A stretch of DNA of 29,135 bases from UBA6544 sp049601975 (GTDB lineage Bacteria > Pseudomonadota > Alphaproteobacteria > UBA8366): positions 1 through 29,135 of the forward strand of contig JBMYRC010000044.1 in assembly GCA_049601975.1 (NCBI GenBank). Reading direction: 5' to 3'. Positions 6,883 to 15,599 of the stretch are shown piece after piece. Each line of letters begins with the position of its first letter. Position 1 is the first letter of the stretch. Under the pieces are notes generated by a model that was not told where the DNA came from, ran no database searches, and was given only the letters and a program-made list of their open reading frames with translations. Position numbers and translations under genes: made by a program.

Positions 6883-7802
6883 TCGAGAACGGTTCCTGTC
6901 GCCACGCTACGCCCGCGCAGGAAATCCGCCGCCGCCGCTGGCTTCTTACCTTCCCGTTGCAGACGGAGGAGCCGCACCGCGCTACTCCCGCAAGCAACCC
7001 GAAGCGTGTCGTCCAAAACCTCTCCGGGCACGCCGTCACCGGGCTCAATTCGCACGGCCAATGCCTTCACACGCTCACCCCCAAGTGTAAACCAGGCGCC
7101 CGGCCACGGGGCGAAGGCGTGAATGCGGCGTGCGACCATCAACGCCTCCTCCGACCAGTCGATCCTGGCTTCAGATTTCACTGTTTTTTTGGCGTAGGTC
7201 GTGCCCGCATCATCCTGCAGCTCCGGTACGATGTGCCCGGCCTCAAAATCCGCCAGCACCGGCGCGATCATACGGCCACCGAGCGCAGCCAAAGCGTCAT
7301 GCAATTCGCCCGCCGTCGTCTCCGGCCCGATGGGCAAGGATTCCATCCGTAGAACGGGACCGGTATCGAGGCCTTCCTCCATCATCATGATTGAGATGCC
7401 GGTCTCCGTATCGCCGGCGAGGATCGCGCGCTGAATGGGCGCCGCCCCCCGCCAGCGAGACAATAGCGAAGCGTGAACATTAATGCAGCCGAGCCGGGGT
7501 GCTTCCAACACCGGCAGCGGTAGGATCAAACCATAAGCCGCGACGATCGCCGCATCTAAATCGAGTGCCGCAAATTCCGCCTGCGCCCCTTCATCCCGAA
7601 GGGTGCGCGGCGTGCGGACAGGCAAACCGTGTTCCTCCGCCCAGGCATGGACCGGCGAAGGGCGCTCCTTCTGCCCCCGCCCAGCGCGGCGTGGCGGTTG
7701 TGAGTAGACTGCCGCGACCTCGTGCCCTGCCTCGACCAGTGCCGCCAAGCTCGGTACCGCGAAATCGGGCGTGCCCATATAGGCGAGTTTCAAGCGCGTC
7801 AT
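6879..7802 (-). CDS. fmt: Methionyl-tRNA formyltransferase
   Basis: Fmt formylates initiator Met-tRNA using 10-formyltetrahydrofolate. The ATG at 7802 is chosen over an in-frame GTG at 7811 because it overlaps the GNAT stop as ATGA and has GAGG eight bases upstream. This gives 307 residues, the usual size. The start MTRLKLAYMGTPDFAVPSL is typical, and the folate/catalytic region reads INVHASLLSRWRGAAPIQ, followed by an Asp in the TGISIMMMEEGLDTGP segment. Most homologs have Pro where this one has Ser in SLLSRWRG. The C-terminal OB-like tRNA-binding domain follows from about residue 205. It works in series with def, which removes the formyl group. Confidence 0.97.
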   Translation of the reverse strand: MTRLKLAYMGTPDFAVPSLAALVEAGHEVAAVYSQPPRRAGRGQKERPSPVHAWAEEHGLPVRTPRTLRDEGAQAEFAALDLDAAIVAAYGLILPLPVLEAPRLGCINVHASLLSRWRGAAPIQRAILAGDTETGISIMMMEEGLDTGPVLRMESLPIGPETTAGELHDALAALGGRMIAPVLADFEAGHIVPELQDDAGTTYAKKTVKSEARIDWSEEALMVARRIHAFAPWPGAWFTLGGERVKALAVRIEPGDGVPGEVLDDTLRVACGSSAVRLLRLQREGKKPAAAADFLRGRSVATGTVLE

Positions 7803-8284
7803 AGCCGGCACCTCATGGTAACCGATGTCGGTCGATCGTATCCATCATGCGCGGTGCGACCGGTCTCGCGGAACCCCAAGGCGGTAAAGGCCGTATGATT
7901 CTCTGTCAATTCAACACGGGCCTGCAATTCGATCTCCGCAAATTTTTGTGCTTTCGCCGCAGCGACACTAGCTTCGAACAAACGACGTCCGATGCCTTCA
8001 CCTTGGCGTGATGGGTGTACCGCCAATTTGCCGAGATACATGACGTCCGCTTTTGGTGTCAGGAAGACACATCCGACGAGACCGGTATCGTCCTCCGCCA
8101 GCAACACGACGCCCGACTCCGCCTGTGCCGCCATATCCTCTTGCGTGAGCCGATTGGCCGAAGATGGTGGATCGATCCGGCCTTCCATATAGGCGAAGGC
8201 CTTCAGCACCAATGCCAGAACCGACGCCCAATCGGTCGTGTCCGATTCGGCGGGGCGAATGAAAATCGGGTCTAGGGAGGACAA
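7799..8284 (-). CDS. GNAT family N-acetyltransferase
   Basis: This 161-residue protein carries the acetyl-CoA binding motif (HPSRQGEGIGRRL, R/QxxGxG/A) after the beta-4 strand VMYLGKLAV, and a C-terminal YxxxGF-like block (AFTALGFRETGR). The start is uncertain. A TTG at 8284, four bases after the def stop, is the only plausible codon that keeps the first GNAT strand (PIFIRPAE). A GGCGG stretch lies about ten bases upstream. The stop overlaps the fmt ATG, so it is embedded in the def-fmt operon. Substrate is unknown. RimI-like protein N-terminal acetylation is a possibility suggested only by context. Confidence 0.85.
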   Translation of the reverse strand: MSSLDPIFIRPAESDTTDWASVLALVLKAFAYMEGRIDPPSSANRLTQEDMAAQAESGVVLLAEDDTGLVGCVFLTPKADVMYLGKLAVHPSRQGEGIGRRLFEASVAAAKAQKFAEIELQARVELTENHTAFTALGFRETGRTAHDGYDRPTSVTMRCRL

Positions 8285-8288
8285 GGCG

Positions 8289-8810
8289 TTATTCCGCCGA
8301 CGCCTTCATCTTTTTGGCCTTCTGCAGCTTTCGCAGGATCATGCCGCGTTTGATTGATGTCAGATGATCGACGAAAAGCACGCCTTCGAGGTGATCGATT
8401 TCATGCTGGATACAGGTCGCCAACAAACCTTCCGCTTCAAGCTCACGTTCCGTATTCGTCTGATCGATATACTTGACCCGGACTTGTTCCGGCCGTTCGA
8501 CATCGGCGTAATACTCGGGCAGCGACAGACAGCCTTCCTCGTAGACGGACCAATCTTCGGATTGCCAAACTATCTCCGGGTTGGCCATGCGGAGTGGCTC
8601 GCGCTCTTCCTCACTCTTACCCACGTCGATGACAATGATGCGCTTGGTGACGCCGACCTGTGGGGCAGCCAGACCGACGCCCGGTGCCAGATACATCGTC
8701 TCCAGCATGTCGTCCATTAACGCCGCAAGCTCCGCGTCGACGCGCTCGACCGGCTCGGATTTAATCTTCAGGCGCTTGTCGGGCGCAGTGATGATGGGCA
8801 GGACCGCCAT
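8289..8810 (-). CDS. def: Peptide deformylase
   Basis: Def removes the N-formyl group from nascent proteins at the ribosome, using a metal (usually Fe2+). The ATG at 8810 gives a 173-residue protein beginning MAVLPIITAPD, as in most family members; a TTG at 8816 is rejected. All three motifs are intact: GVGLAAPQ (44-51), EGCLSLP (92-98, with metal ligand C94) and QHEIDH (135-140, with two metal His and the catalytic Glu). It is first in a minus-strand operon with the GNAT gene, fmt and truA, and diverges from rmuC. No strong ribosome binding site is seen upstream. Confidence 0.97.
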   Translation of the reverse strand: MAVLPIITAPDKRLKIKSEPVERVDAELAALMDDMLETMYLAPGVGLAAPQVGVTKRIIVIDVGKSEEEREPLRMANPEIVWQSEDWSVYEEGCLSLPEYYADVERPEQVRVKYIDQTNTERELEAEGLLATCIQHEIDHLEGVLFVDHLTSIKRGMILRKLQKAKKMKASAE

Positions 8811-8899
8811 GGGCAAATTGTCGCGAATCTGTTAGTGATCACCCGTAGGTATGATTCATCCGAAGCGTCGTCAAGTCCCGAGGAATTCGAGCCCATCCC

Positions 8900-10345
8900 A
8901 TGGATGCACCCCTAGTCATCGCCATCGCCGTTACCGTGGCCGCCACCTGCGCCGCCATCTTTCTGGCAATCAAATCAAAAACTCAGTCCGAAGCAACGCA
9001 AAAGGCCGAATCGGAACTCGCTGAGGCGCGCGTGCAAATCACGGCACTTCAGACCGGCGCTACCGAAGACGCCCGCCGGACCGCCGAATCAGATACGCGG
9101 CTTAGCGAGATTCGACAGCAGTTCGACCAAGCAACGTCAGAGCTGCACAAATTGCGGGAATCCGAGAAGGACTTACTGACCGAGGTACAAGTCCAGAAGA
9201 AGGAGATCGAACTGCAAAACGCCAAGCTGAAAGATTGGGAAGAGGCGCAGAAGAAATTCATGGATGGCGCCAACGCGGCCCTAGCGGAAAGCGCTGCGAA
9301 GCTTTCAAACAAACTTCTCGAAGATCACAAGCGCGAGAACACCGCCGCCAAGGAAGACTCGGAGAAACGGGTCAAGAAGGCGACCGAGGAACTATTCAAA
9401 CAATTCGAAACCGTATCCAATTCGGTAGTGAGTCTTAACGAACGGGTCATGCGCAATGACGAGGTCGTAGAGACGGTTCAGAAAGCGCTCTCGAGTCCCG
9501 GTGGCGCTGGGCAGTTCGCCGAAATCGGATTGGAAAACAGCTTAAAATCCTTCGGCCTGAAATCCGGCCGCGATTTCCTCACTCAACTCTCGCTCGAGGG
9601 AGAGGACGGCAGCCGGGTGCGGCCCGACGCGGTCGTATTCCTGCCCTACGATTCGGTGCTGGTGATTGATTGCAAGGCGTCAAAATTTCTGTTCGAACTG
9701 GCCGCTGCCAACAGCGACGAAGAGGCAGAGGCCGTCGGAGATAAATTACGCCGCACCATGCGCGAACATTTACGCTCGCTGGCGGGACGGGAGTATCGCA
9801 ATGCGATCCTGGCCGATTACCGCCGCGCCGGAAAGTCGAGCGAAATCCGCCGGGTCTTGAATGTGATGTACCTGCCGAACGAAGGGGCGGTCGAGAAAGT
9901 CACAGACATAGATCCGGACTTCACTTCAGAGGCAGCCAAGCGCGGCATTACCGTCGTCGGACCGACGGGCCTGCTCGCCATCATCGCTTTTGCGCGGGTC
10001 GAGATCGACCTCGGCCAACAGGCGGAGAACCAAGAGAAGATCATCGATGCCACGCGAGTCTTGTTGGAACGAACGGCGACCATGATTCAACATGCCGCGA
10101 GTGTTGGCCGGGGCCTGAAGACAGCCTCGACGAATTACGGAAAATGGTTGAGCTCGATCAATCGCAGCCTGCTTCCGGCGACCCGCAATCTGGAGAAGCT
10201 GGGCGTGCGTACCGACGGCAAGAAACTGCCGAATCAATTACCGGGATTCCAGGTGATCGAAAACGAGGCGGATGCGCTGATTGATGGCGAAGCCGCGGAA
10301 ATCGCCGAGCCTGAACAACTTTCGCTGTCTGATAGTAGCGACTAA
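8900..10345 (+). CDS. rmuC: DNA recombination protein RmuC
   Basis: RmuC is a presumed membrane-anchored nuclease-fold protein that limits recombination at inverted repeats. The 481-residue protein has an N-terminal transmembrane segment (residues about 5-23) and a long charged coiled coil (about 25-150, rich in Glu, Lys, Ala and Gln). The RmuC domain follows, with QFAEIGLENSLKSFGL, RPDAVVFLP and VLVIDCKASKF; the last two resemble the PD-(D/E)xK core seen in this family. The ATG at 8900 has only a weak AGGA upstream. In many alphaproteobacteria rmuC diverges from def, as here. The C-terminal acidic tail is probably disordered. Confidence 0.95.
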   Translation: MDAPLVIAIAVTVAATCAAIFLAIKSKTQSEATQKAESELAEARVQITALQTGATEDARRTAESDTRLSEIRQQFDQATSELHKLRESEKDLLTEVQVQKKEIELQNAKLKDWEEAQKKFMDGANAALAESAAKLSNKLLEDHKRENTAAKEDSEKRVKKATEELFKQFETVSNSVVSLNERVMRNDEVVETVQKALSSPGGAGQFAEIGLENSLKSFGLKSGRDFLTQLSLEGEDGSRVRPDAVVFLPYDSVLVIDCKASKFLFELAAANSDEEAEAVGDKLRRTMREHLRSLAGREYRNAILADYRRAGKSSEIRRVLNVMYLPNEGAVEKVTDIDPDFTSEAAKRGITVVGPTGLLAIIAFARVEIDLGQQAENQEKIIDATRVLLERTATMIQHAASVGRGLKTASTNYGKWLSSINRSLLPATRNLEKLGVRTDGKKLPNQLPGFQVIENEADALIDGEAAEIAEPEQLSLSDSSD

Positions 10346-10470
10346 TTTCGTTGCCGTTCCCCAGCCGGAGAGCCCGGGCCCAGTTTGGCAACGTACGGCC
10401 GAGCGGGCTGGATCCCGGACAACACTGTAGCGTTTCCGGGAAACGGTTCGATTGATGGCCGGATAGTGTC

Positions 10471-11740
10471 TTACCAGAATTTTGAGCAGACGCGATATTG
10501 TAGAACGGCTTCCCCTTCGGGGTGCACTTCGATATGCCATTTCGCGCGGAGGTCGGTATCACGCTCATGTGGCAGGGATTCGCACAGGATGCGCCATTCT
10601 CCGACCATGGTTTCCCAGACTTCGACCGTGATCTTTTCTCGCTTGGAATTGTTTAAGCGAATTTCATATGCCGCTTCAGCCGTACCCTTGGGCAAACCCT
10701 GCATCCGGTAATCCGTCCGTTTCCTGCGGGCGACGACGTCTACCGAACAACCCATGGTCAGCCGCACCGACTCCCCTTTCGGCGTGTGACAGAGGCGGCC
10801 TTCACCCAACAACAAAACTTCACCATAAAGTCGAGCAACGCCCGTCAGCAACGGCACACCGAGCCCATTCACTTGAGTGTTGCCAAAAGACAATCGGACA
10901 ACTGGATTCTGTTTTCGAACACCACCATCGTGCCGCACATGCACGTTTGCTTGCGCGTCCAAATGATAAGTTTTCTCAACCGTGACACGATTGGCCTCGA
11001 ACAAGATCGCCTTTTACTCAGCCCCTGCGACAAGATCGAGGCGACGCGGCAAGCTATAGACATGCAACTCCGAGACGGAAACCGGCGCGTCCGCTGCCAC
11101 TAATCCTTCGGAGGCCATCATGCGCGAGCTCGCCATTGCCTTTCGCCTTGGCATTGGCCAACCGGAGACCCGGTTAACACTGACCAAGATAAGACGTACT
11201 TTCGCATTTTGAAAATTTCGGCCGTCCAGCGGTCAAATAGGAAAGCCGATCAGTCTGCGGGCCTGTCCGAAAGGCCTCAACATCGAGTTCAAGTGACGGC
11301 GCAACAACGCTTCGCTGGGTAATCCCGGAAGTGCAATTCGACCCGGTATCGTCCGCTCAATGCGCCCTTCCAGTTGGACCAAAGGTCTGGGGTCTACGCG
11401 CAATAATTTAGCGCGTCGCACAACCTCGGCTCCAGTTACTGGATTGGCCGTGATCACTGAAACGGTCCCACCAATCAAATTCGCCAGGAGCGAGGCAGTC
11501 GCTTGACTAAAACGTTGTCCCTGTAGCGCGACTCCACCTTTCTTAGGAAAGTCCGCGACAATCGTGTCCGGCTGAATGCCTGCAGGCAGATCATCGATAA
11601 GCAACCGACTCGCCCCTGTGCGAACCCTGACGGACCGACTTTCTTCGATGAATGAGAAGCCGCCCTCACAGACCGCAATTGAAACATCCGGCGCTGCCCA
11701 AAAAAAGACTTGCCGCGATCGCAATCCAAAAGCGCCGCAT
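10471..11740 (-). pseudogene. Decayed DUF4139 domain protein gene
   Basis: Reading the minus strand from the ATG at 11740, a signal peptide (MRRFWIAIAASLF) meets a run of seven T (A on plus, 11700-11706) where a one-base shift is needed to continue into DVSIAVCEGGFSFIEESRSV. This matches the DUF4139 N-terminus through GTVSVITANPVTGAEVVRRA. Near 11300-11315 the homology moves to another frame (LELDVEAFRTGPQ, then LSYLTAG). The central region that should follow (SWRADY to the LTGW block) is missing, and homology resumes in the first frame at RNFQNAKVRL after a TGA at 11233-11235. An in-frame TAA at 11014-11016 interrupts VAGAE and KAILFEANRVTVEKTYHL. The C-terminal beta-sandwich then runs to a TAA at 10471. 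At least four lesions make a functional product unlikely. It lies eight bases after recR. Confidence 0.87.
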
Positions 11741-11748
11741 GTTTTCTA

Positions 11749-12339
11749 CTACCCTACTGACCGACGTGAACGGAGCGCCGTCTCCAAGGTACCATCGTCG
11801 AGATAGTCGAGCTCACCCCCGACCGGGACGCCGTGCGCGAGGCGGGTGACATCGACTTCGGTATGGCCCAGACGGTCGGCGATATAATGCGCCGTGGTTT
11901 GTCCGTCGACGGTCAGGTTCATGGCGAGAATCACTTCTTGTATATCGCCAGTCTCCGCGCGCGCCACCAAACCGGCGATATTCAAATCTTCGGGTCCGAT
12001 GCCATCCAGTGCGGATAAACGCCCGCCCAAAACATGATAGTGCCCCTTGAAGGAGCGCGTCCTTTCCAGTGCCCACAGGTCAGCGACGTCCTCGATAACG
12101 CATATCGTGCCGCCATCGCGTTTCTCATCCATGCAAATCCCGCAAGGCTCGACTGTATCGAGATTACCGCAGCTGCCGCAGACCAATATCGCCTCCGCCG
12201 CGTCACCCAACGCTTGCGCCAACGGCTGCATCAGGCTTTCGCGCCGTTTGATCAAGTGGAGCACCGCGCGCCGGGCCGAGCGAGGACCGAGTCCGGGCAG
12301 GCGAGCGAGCAATTGGATCAGGCGGTCGATTTCCGTCAT
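11749..12339 (-). CDS. recR: Recombination mediator protein RecR
   Basis: RecR works with RecF and RecO to load RecA on gapped DNA. The 196-residue length is normal. It has an N-terminal helix-hairpin-helix (LPGLGPRSARR, residues 14-24), a four-Cys zinc motif (C54, C57, C66, C69) and a Toprim domain starting ICVIEDVADLWALE (79-92), with the conserved Gly/Thr region AMNLTVDGQTTAHYI. The C-terminal LAHGVPVGGELDYLDDGTL is the classic RecR tail. Start ATG at 12339 lies seven bases after ybaB, giving the common dnaX-ybaB-recR operon. Confidence 0.97.
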   Translation of the reverse strand: MTEIDRLIQLLARLPGLGPRSARRAVLHLIKRRESLMQPLAQALGDAAEAILVCGSCGNLDTVEPCGICMDEKRDGGTICVIEDVADLWALERTRSFKGHYHVLGGRLSALDGIGPEDLNIAGLVARAETGDIQEVILAMNLTVDGQTTAHYIADRLGHTEVDVTRLAHGVPVGGELDYLDDGTLETALRSRRSVG

Positions 12340-12346
12340 CGGTGGC

Positions 12347-12670
12347 TCAGAACGGGAACTTCATGCCCGGCGGCAAGGACATGCCACCCATCAGCTTTTG
12401 CGTCTCTTCCTGGACCCGAGCCTCAATCTTGCCCTTAGCGTCGTTATGCGCCGCCACGATGAGATCTTCGAGAATTTCAGCTTCGTCCGGATTGGCCAAT
12501 GTCGGATCAATATAAAGACGCCGCATCTCGCCCTTGCCGTTTAAGGTCAACTTGACCAGTCCGGCGCCCGCGACGCCCTCTATTTCGATGGAGACGAGCG
12601 AATCTTGCATCTCAGCCATCTTATCTTGCATTTCTTGCGCCTGCTTCATCAGCTGGCCGAGATTCTTCAT
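12347..12670 (-). CDS. ybaB: YbaB/EbfC family nucleoid-associated protein
   Basis: This 107-residue protein is a small dimeric DNA-binding protein. An N-terminal amphipathic helix rich in Met, Gln and Glu (MKNLGQLMKQAQEMQDKM) leads into a central beta-sheet (EIEGVAGAGLVKLTLNGKGE) and a C-terminal helix, ending in LPPGMKFPF, all typical of the family. It begins three bases after the dnaX stop and ends seven bases before recR, the classic arrangement. YbaB is thought to help organise the nucleoid and affect transcription; a direct role with RecR is not proven. Confidence 0.96.
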   Translation of the reverse strand: MKNLGQLMKQAQEMQDKMAEMQDSLVSIEIEGVAGAGLVKLTLNGKGEMRRLYIDPTLANPDEAEILEDLIVAAHNDAKGKIEARVQEETQKLMGGMSLPPGMKFPF

Positions 12671-12673
12671 GCC

Positions 12674-14467
12674 TTAATCCTCGTCCTCATCCATGTCATC
12701 GTTGATAGCTTCCAATACTGCCTCGGAAGGATCCATCGGGTCGAGTGTCGTGACCTTGGTCACTGTCGATCCGGGAAATGCGGTTTTCACGGCCCGAACC
12801 AAATCGTCCGATTCGGCCTCGTCCAGCAACCGTTGATCCTCGGCGCGAATTTGATCGCCGAGCGTGTCTTGACCGTCCTCGCTCGAGACCGTCACGACCC
12901 AACGAGCGCCCGTCCAGTCGTTCAGGAAGGCGGTCACCCGGTTGACGAGATCACGCGGCGCATCCGATTTAATCCGGATCTCGATCCTCCCACGCTCGAA
13001 ATTCACCAGATGCACACTATTCTGCAGATGCGAATAGAGGATCATCTCGCGCTGATCGCGAAACAAATCAACGACTTCCTTGAAACTCGTCGGCTGCGGA
13101 AGCGTAATTTCGGGCTCGGCGGGCGCTGGCTCCGGTGCGCTCGCGAGGGCCGGGGATTGAGCAGCGGAAGCGCTCGGCGCGCCACTGGAGGGCGGCGGGC
13201 CTTCCGGCATTGCCGGTGCTGGGGACGAAACCGCGGCGGGAGCCGAAGAAGTGGAGGATGCCGGTGGGACGGCAGCGCTTGGAGCAGGCGTCGCCGCGGC
13301 GTCACCGGTCAATTGGCGCACCAAAGCAGCGGGCGACGGAAGATCGGCGGCATGGGCCAACCGCACCAACGCCATTTGCGCCGCTTGCAAGGCGTTCGGC
13401 GCGGTTTGCACTTCGCCGACACCTTTCAGTGTTAATTGCCAGGCGCGGGTCAGCGACGGCATGGAGAGTTTCTCCGCCATCTCCTTGCCGCGCGTGCGCT
13501 CAGTCTCCGGCGTGTAAGGTGCGTCCGCCACAGTGGGCGCGGTCTTAATCCGGGTTAGCCAATAGACGACATCGAGAATATCTTGCAACACGACCAATGG
13601 ATCCGCGCCGTCGCGATACATGGCGTCGAACCGGTCGAGCGCCCCTGCGATATCGCCCGCCATCACTTGATCGAACAGATCGTAGACCGCAGCGCGGTCG
13701 GCCAAGCCCAACATATCGCGCACCGCTTCCGCGCTGAGCGTATCCATTCCGGGCACCAAAGCCTGGTCGAGCAGGGACAATCCGTCTCGCACCGACCCAT
13801 CGGCAGCCCGGGCGATCAGATGCAGCGCGTCGTCATCGACGGCGACGCCTTCCTCGCCCGCCACCCATTTGAAATGCGCGGCGAGACGTTCCAGCTCGAC
13901 TCGGCGTAAATCGAAACGCTGGCAGCGCGACAAGACGGTTACCGGCACCTTGCGGATTTCCGTTGTCGCAAAAATAAATTTCACGCTTTCCGGCGGTTCT
14001 TCCAGCGTCTTCAGTAACGCGTTGAACGCATTTCGGGAGAGCATATGCACTTCATCGATAATGTAGACTTTGTAACGCGCGGAGATCGGTCGATAGCGCA
14101 CCCCTTCGATCAACTCGCGTATATCGTCGACACCGGTGCGGCTGGCGGCGTCCATTTCGATCACATCGACATGACGGTCGTCGCGGATCGAGACGCAATT
14201 ATCGCACACTCCACATGGCTCAATGGTGGGACCGCCGGTGCCGTCCGGCCCAATACAATTAAGCGCGCGCGCGATAATCCGCGCCGTCGTCGTTTTGCCG
14301 ACTCCCCGCACCCCGGTCAGCATAAAAGCATGGGCGACACGCCCCGCTTTGATGGCGTTGGACAGTGTGCGCACTAAGGCATCTTGGCCAATCAGTTCAT
14401 CGAAATTCGACGGACGGTATTTCCGGGCAAGTACGCGGTATTCAGTGCTGTCGGACGTCTCTGCCAT
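12674..14467 (-). CDS. dnaX: DNA polymerase III subunits gamma/tau
   Basis: DnaX forms the clamp-loader AAA+ core. The ATG at 14467 gives 597 residues starting MAETSDSTEYRVLARKYRPS, and longer in-frame extension would run through the SRP RNA gene. Visible are Walker A (GVRGVGKT, 52-59), zinc ligands C71, C85, C88 and C91, the Walker B region (DEVH, 138-141) and the SRC arginine-finger motif (180-182). A Pro/Ala/Ser-rich linker (about 390-460) joins to a tau-like C-terminal domain with an acidic end (DDMDEDED). I saw no obvious A-AAA-AAG slippery site for a gamma product, although that was only scanned by eye. It is followed by ybaB and recR. Confidence 0.97.
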   Translation of the reverse strand: MAETSDSTEYRVLARKYRPSNFDELIGQDALVRTLSNAIKAGRVAHAFMLTGVRGVGKTTTARIIARALNCIGPDGTGGPTIEPCGVCDNCVSIRDDRHVDVIEMDAASRTGVDDIRELIEGVRYRPISARYKVYIIDEVHMLSRNAFNALLKTLEEPPESVKFIFATTEIRKVPVTVLSRCQRFDLRRVELERLAAHFKWVAGEEGVAVDDDALHLIARAADGSVRDGLSLLDQALVPGMDTLSAEAVRDMLGLADRAAVYDLFDQVMAGDIAGALDRFDAMYRDGADPLVVLQDILDVVYWLTRIKTAPTVADAPYTPETERTRGKEMAEKLSMPSLTRAWQLTLKGVGEVQTAPNALQAAQMALVRLAHAADLPSPAALVRQLTGDAAATPAPSAAVPPASSTSSAPAAVSSPAPAMPEGPPPSSGAPSASAAQSPALASAPEPAPAEPEITLPQPTSFKEVVDLFRDQREMILYSHLQNSVHLVNFERGRIEIRIKSDAPRDLVNRVTAFLNDWTGARWVVTVSSEDGQDTLGDQIRAEDQRLLDEAESDDLVRAVKTAFPGSTVTKVTTLDPMDPSEAVLEAINDDMDEDED

Positions 14468-14509
14468 ATGCGCTCGCCGGTGACCGACGGCCTTGCAGTG
14501 GAGATTAGT

Positions 14510-14607
14510 GGAAGACTGGAAAACGACCCGGGCTAAAAACTCGTTACGGCTGCTTCCTTCCGGATCTGACCGGGTTGGCGAGACACCCGTCCATTCGCCA
14601 GCCTTCC
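14510..14607 (-). ncRNA. ffs: Signal recognition particle RNA (4.5S, small bacterial type)
   Basis: On the minus strand the 98 bases contain the universal SRP core CGGUCAGAUCCGGAAGGAAG followed by CAGCCG, the helix 8 region bound by Ffh. The ends pair perfectly: GGAAGGCUGG at the 5' end (14607-14598) with CCAGUCUUCC at the 3' end (14519-14510), and a CUCG/CGAG stem lies below the core. Length and shape match the alphaproteobacterial small SRP RNA. It works with Ffh and FtsY in membrane targeting. The dnaX start lies 42 bases downstream, an order common in this class. Confidence 0.95.
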
Positions 14608-14613
14608 GACCTA

Positions 14614-14644
14614 AATATATCAACATCCCCCGGGCTCTGTGCAA
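14614..14644 (-). promoter_or_regulatory. Candidate ffs promoter
   Basis: Upstream of the SRP RNA on the minus strand is TATATT (14619-14614), a five-of-six match to the -10 consensus, placed six bases before the inferred RNA start. A TTGCAC (14644-14639) could serve as the -35, but the spacer would be 19 bases, longer than ideal. No experimental start is known, so this remains tentative. Confidence 0.4.
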
Positions 14645-14699
14645 GTACCACGTGCCCGGCACTGAAAATAAATCGACCCCACGGGAGATTGCGACCACC

Positions 14700-15599
14700 A
14701 TGAGAGCAGCAAATTTCTATGTTTCCGCCGAAGTCGAACGCCTGAGCGAGAACCGCCGGGACCAAAATTGGATCGATGAACGCCTGCAATCACCCCGCAG
14801 CACCTTGCTGCCAATCTGGCACAGCAAAAACCTAATGTCCGCTGGTGACGCCTTGGCACCCGCCTTCATACCGGTCACCGGCGCGGCGCTGGTGCAGTGT
14901 GGTGTGCCGATCTTTTTGGGCCTGCGGCACGGCGAAGCTTATTTTGCGGCGGATATTTCGCACCACGGGTCGCCGCCCTTCACGGAATTTGGGACCTATC
15001 GCGATTTGCGCGAAGTCGGCCCGCTCCTTCCGCGCGAAGACGCCGCAGTCCTTGCCTACGCTCGCGCCATGACGACCTGGCAGAGCCGCCACCGGTTTTG
15101 CGGGCGGTGCGGCAGCCCAACCGAGAGCCGCGAAGCCGGACATGTGCTCGCGTGCGGCAATAAGGAATGTGGTTTCCTCTGTTTTCCCCGCACCGATCCC
15201 GCCGTTATTATGCTGGTCCACGATGGAGCCGACCGCTGCATCCTTGGCCGTCAAGCGGTCTGGCGGACCGGACAGCATTCCGTGCTCGCTGGATTTGTCG
15301 AGCCTGGCGAAAGCCTGGAAGACGCAGTCATCCGTGAGGTTTTCGAGGAAGCCGGGGTCCCAATTACCGATGTGGAATACCATTCCTCGCAGCCGTGGCC
15401 CTTTCCGTCCTCAATCATGCTCGGATTTTACGGCCGGGCGTTGGACGTGAAACTGGAGGTGGATACTTTCGAGCTGGAGACCGCGCGCTGGTTCAGCCGT
15501 GACGAGATCAAGAATTGCCCGGACGACGATGCCTTCCGGCTCCCGAGACCGGATTCGATCTCACGCCGCTTGATCGAAGATTGGATCGCCGAGGGTTAG
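14700..15599 (+). CDS. nudC: NAD(+) diphosphatase / NAD-cap RNA hydrolase
   Basis: NudC hydrolyses NAD(H) to NMN and AMP and can remove NAD caps from RNA. The ATG at 14700 gives 299 residues; longer reading frames to 14493 would overlap the SRP RNA. The zinc ribbon has C134, C137, C152 and C157. The Nudix box is at 198-219 (GFVEPGESLEDAVIREVFEEAG), with the REVFEEAG metal-binding core intact. The SQPWPFPSS segment (230-238) is the NADH diphosphatase signature. GGGAG lies about 12 bases upstream of the start. It diverges from ffs, and its stop shares the bases TTAG with the stop of convergent pheA. Confidence 0.95.
   Translation: MRAANFYVSAEVERLSENRRDQNWIDERLQSPRSTLLPIWHSKNLMSAGDALAPAFIPVTGAALVQCGVPIFLGLRHGEAYFAADISHHGSPPFTEFGTYRDLREVGPLLPREDAAVLAYARAMTTWQSRHRFCGRCGSPTESREAGHVLACGNKECGFLCFPRTDPAVIMLVHDGADRCILGRQAVWRTGQHSVLAGFVEPGESLEDAVIREVFEEAGVPITDVEYHSSQPWPFPSSIMLGFYGRALDVKLEVDTFELETARWFSRDEIKNCPDDDAFRLPRPDSISRRLIEDWIAEG

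Noticed and set aside
10346..10470. Possible terminator after rmuC
   Set aside because: CCAGCC and GGCTGG arms are far apart and no T-run follows; nothing convincing is seen in this 125-base stretch.
12674..14467. Programmed frameshift in dnaX as in Escherichia coli
   Set aside because: No A-AAA-AAG slippery sequence was noticed at the gamma/tau junction; the linker is GC-rich.
14468..14701. Long N-terminal extension of dnaX (to 14701) and of nudC (from 14493)
   Set aside because: Both extensions cross the SRP RNA gene and lack family likeness; conserved protein starts lie at 14467 and 14700.
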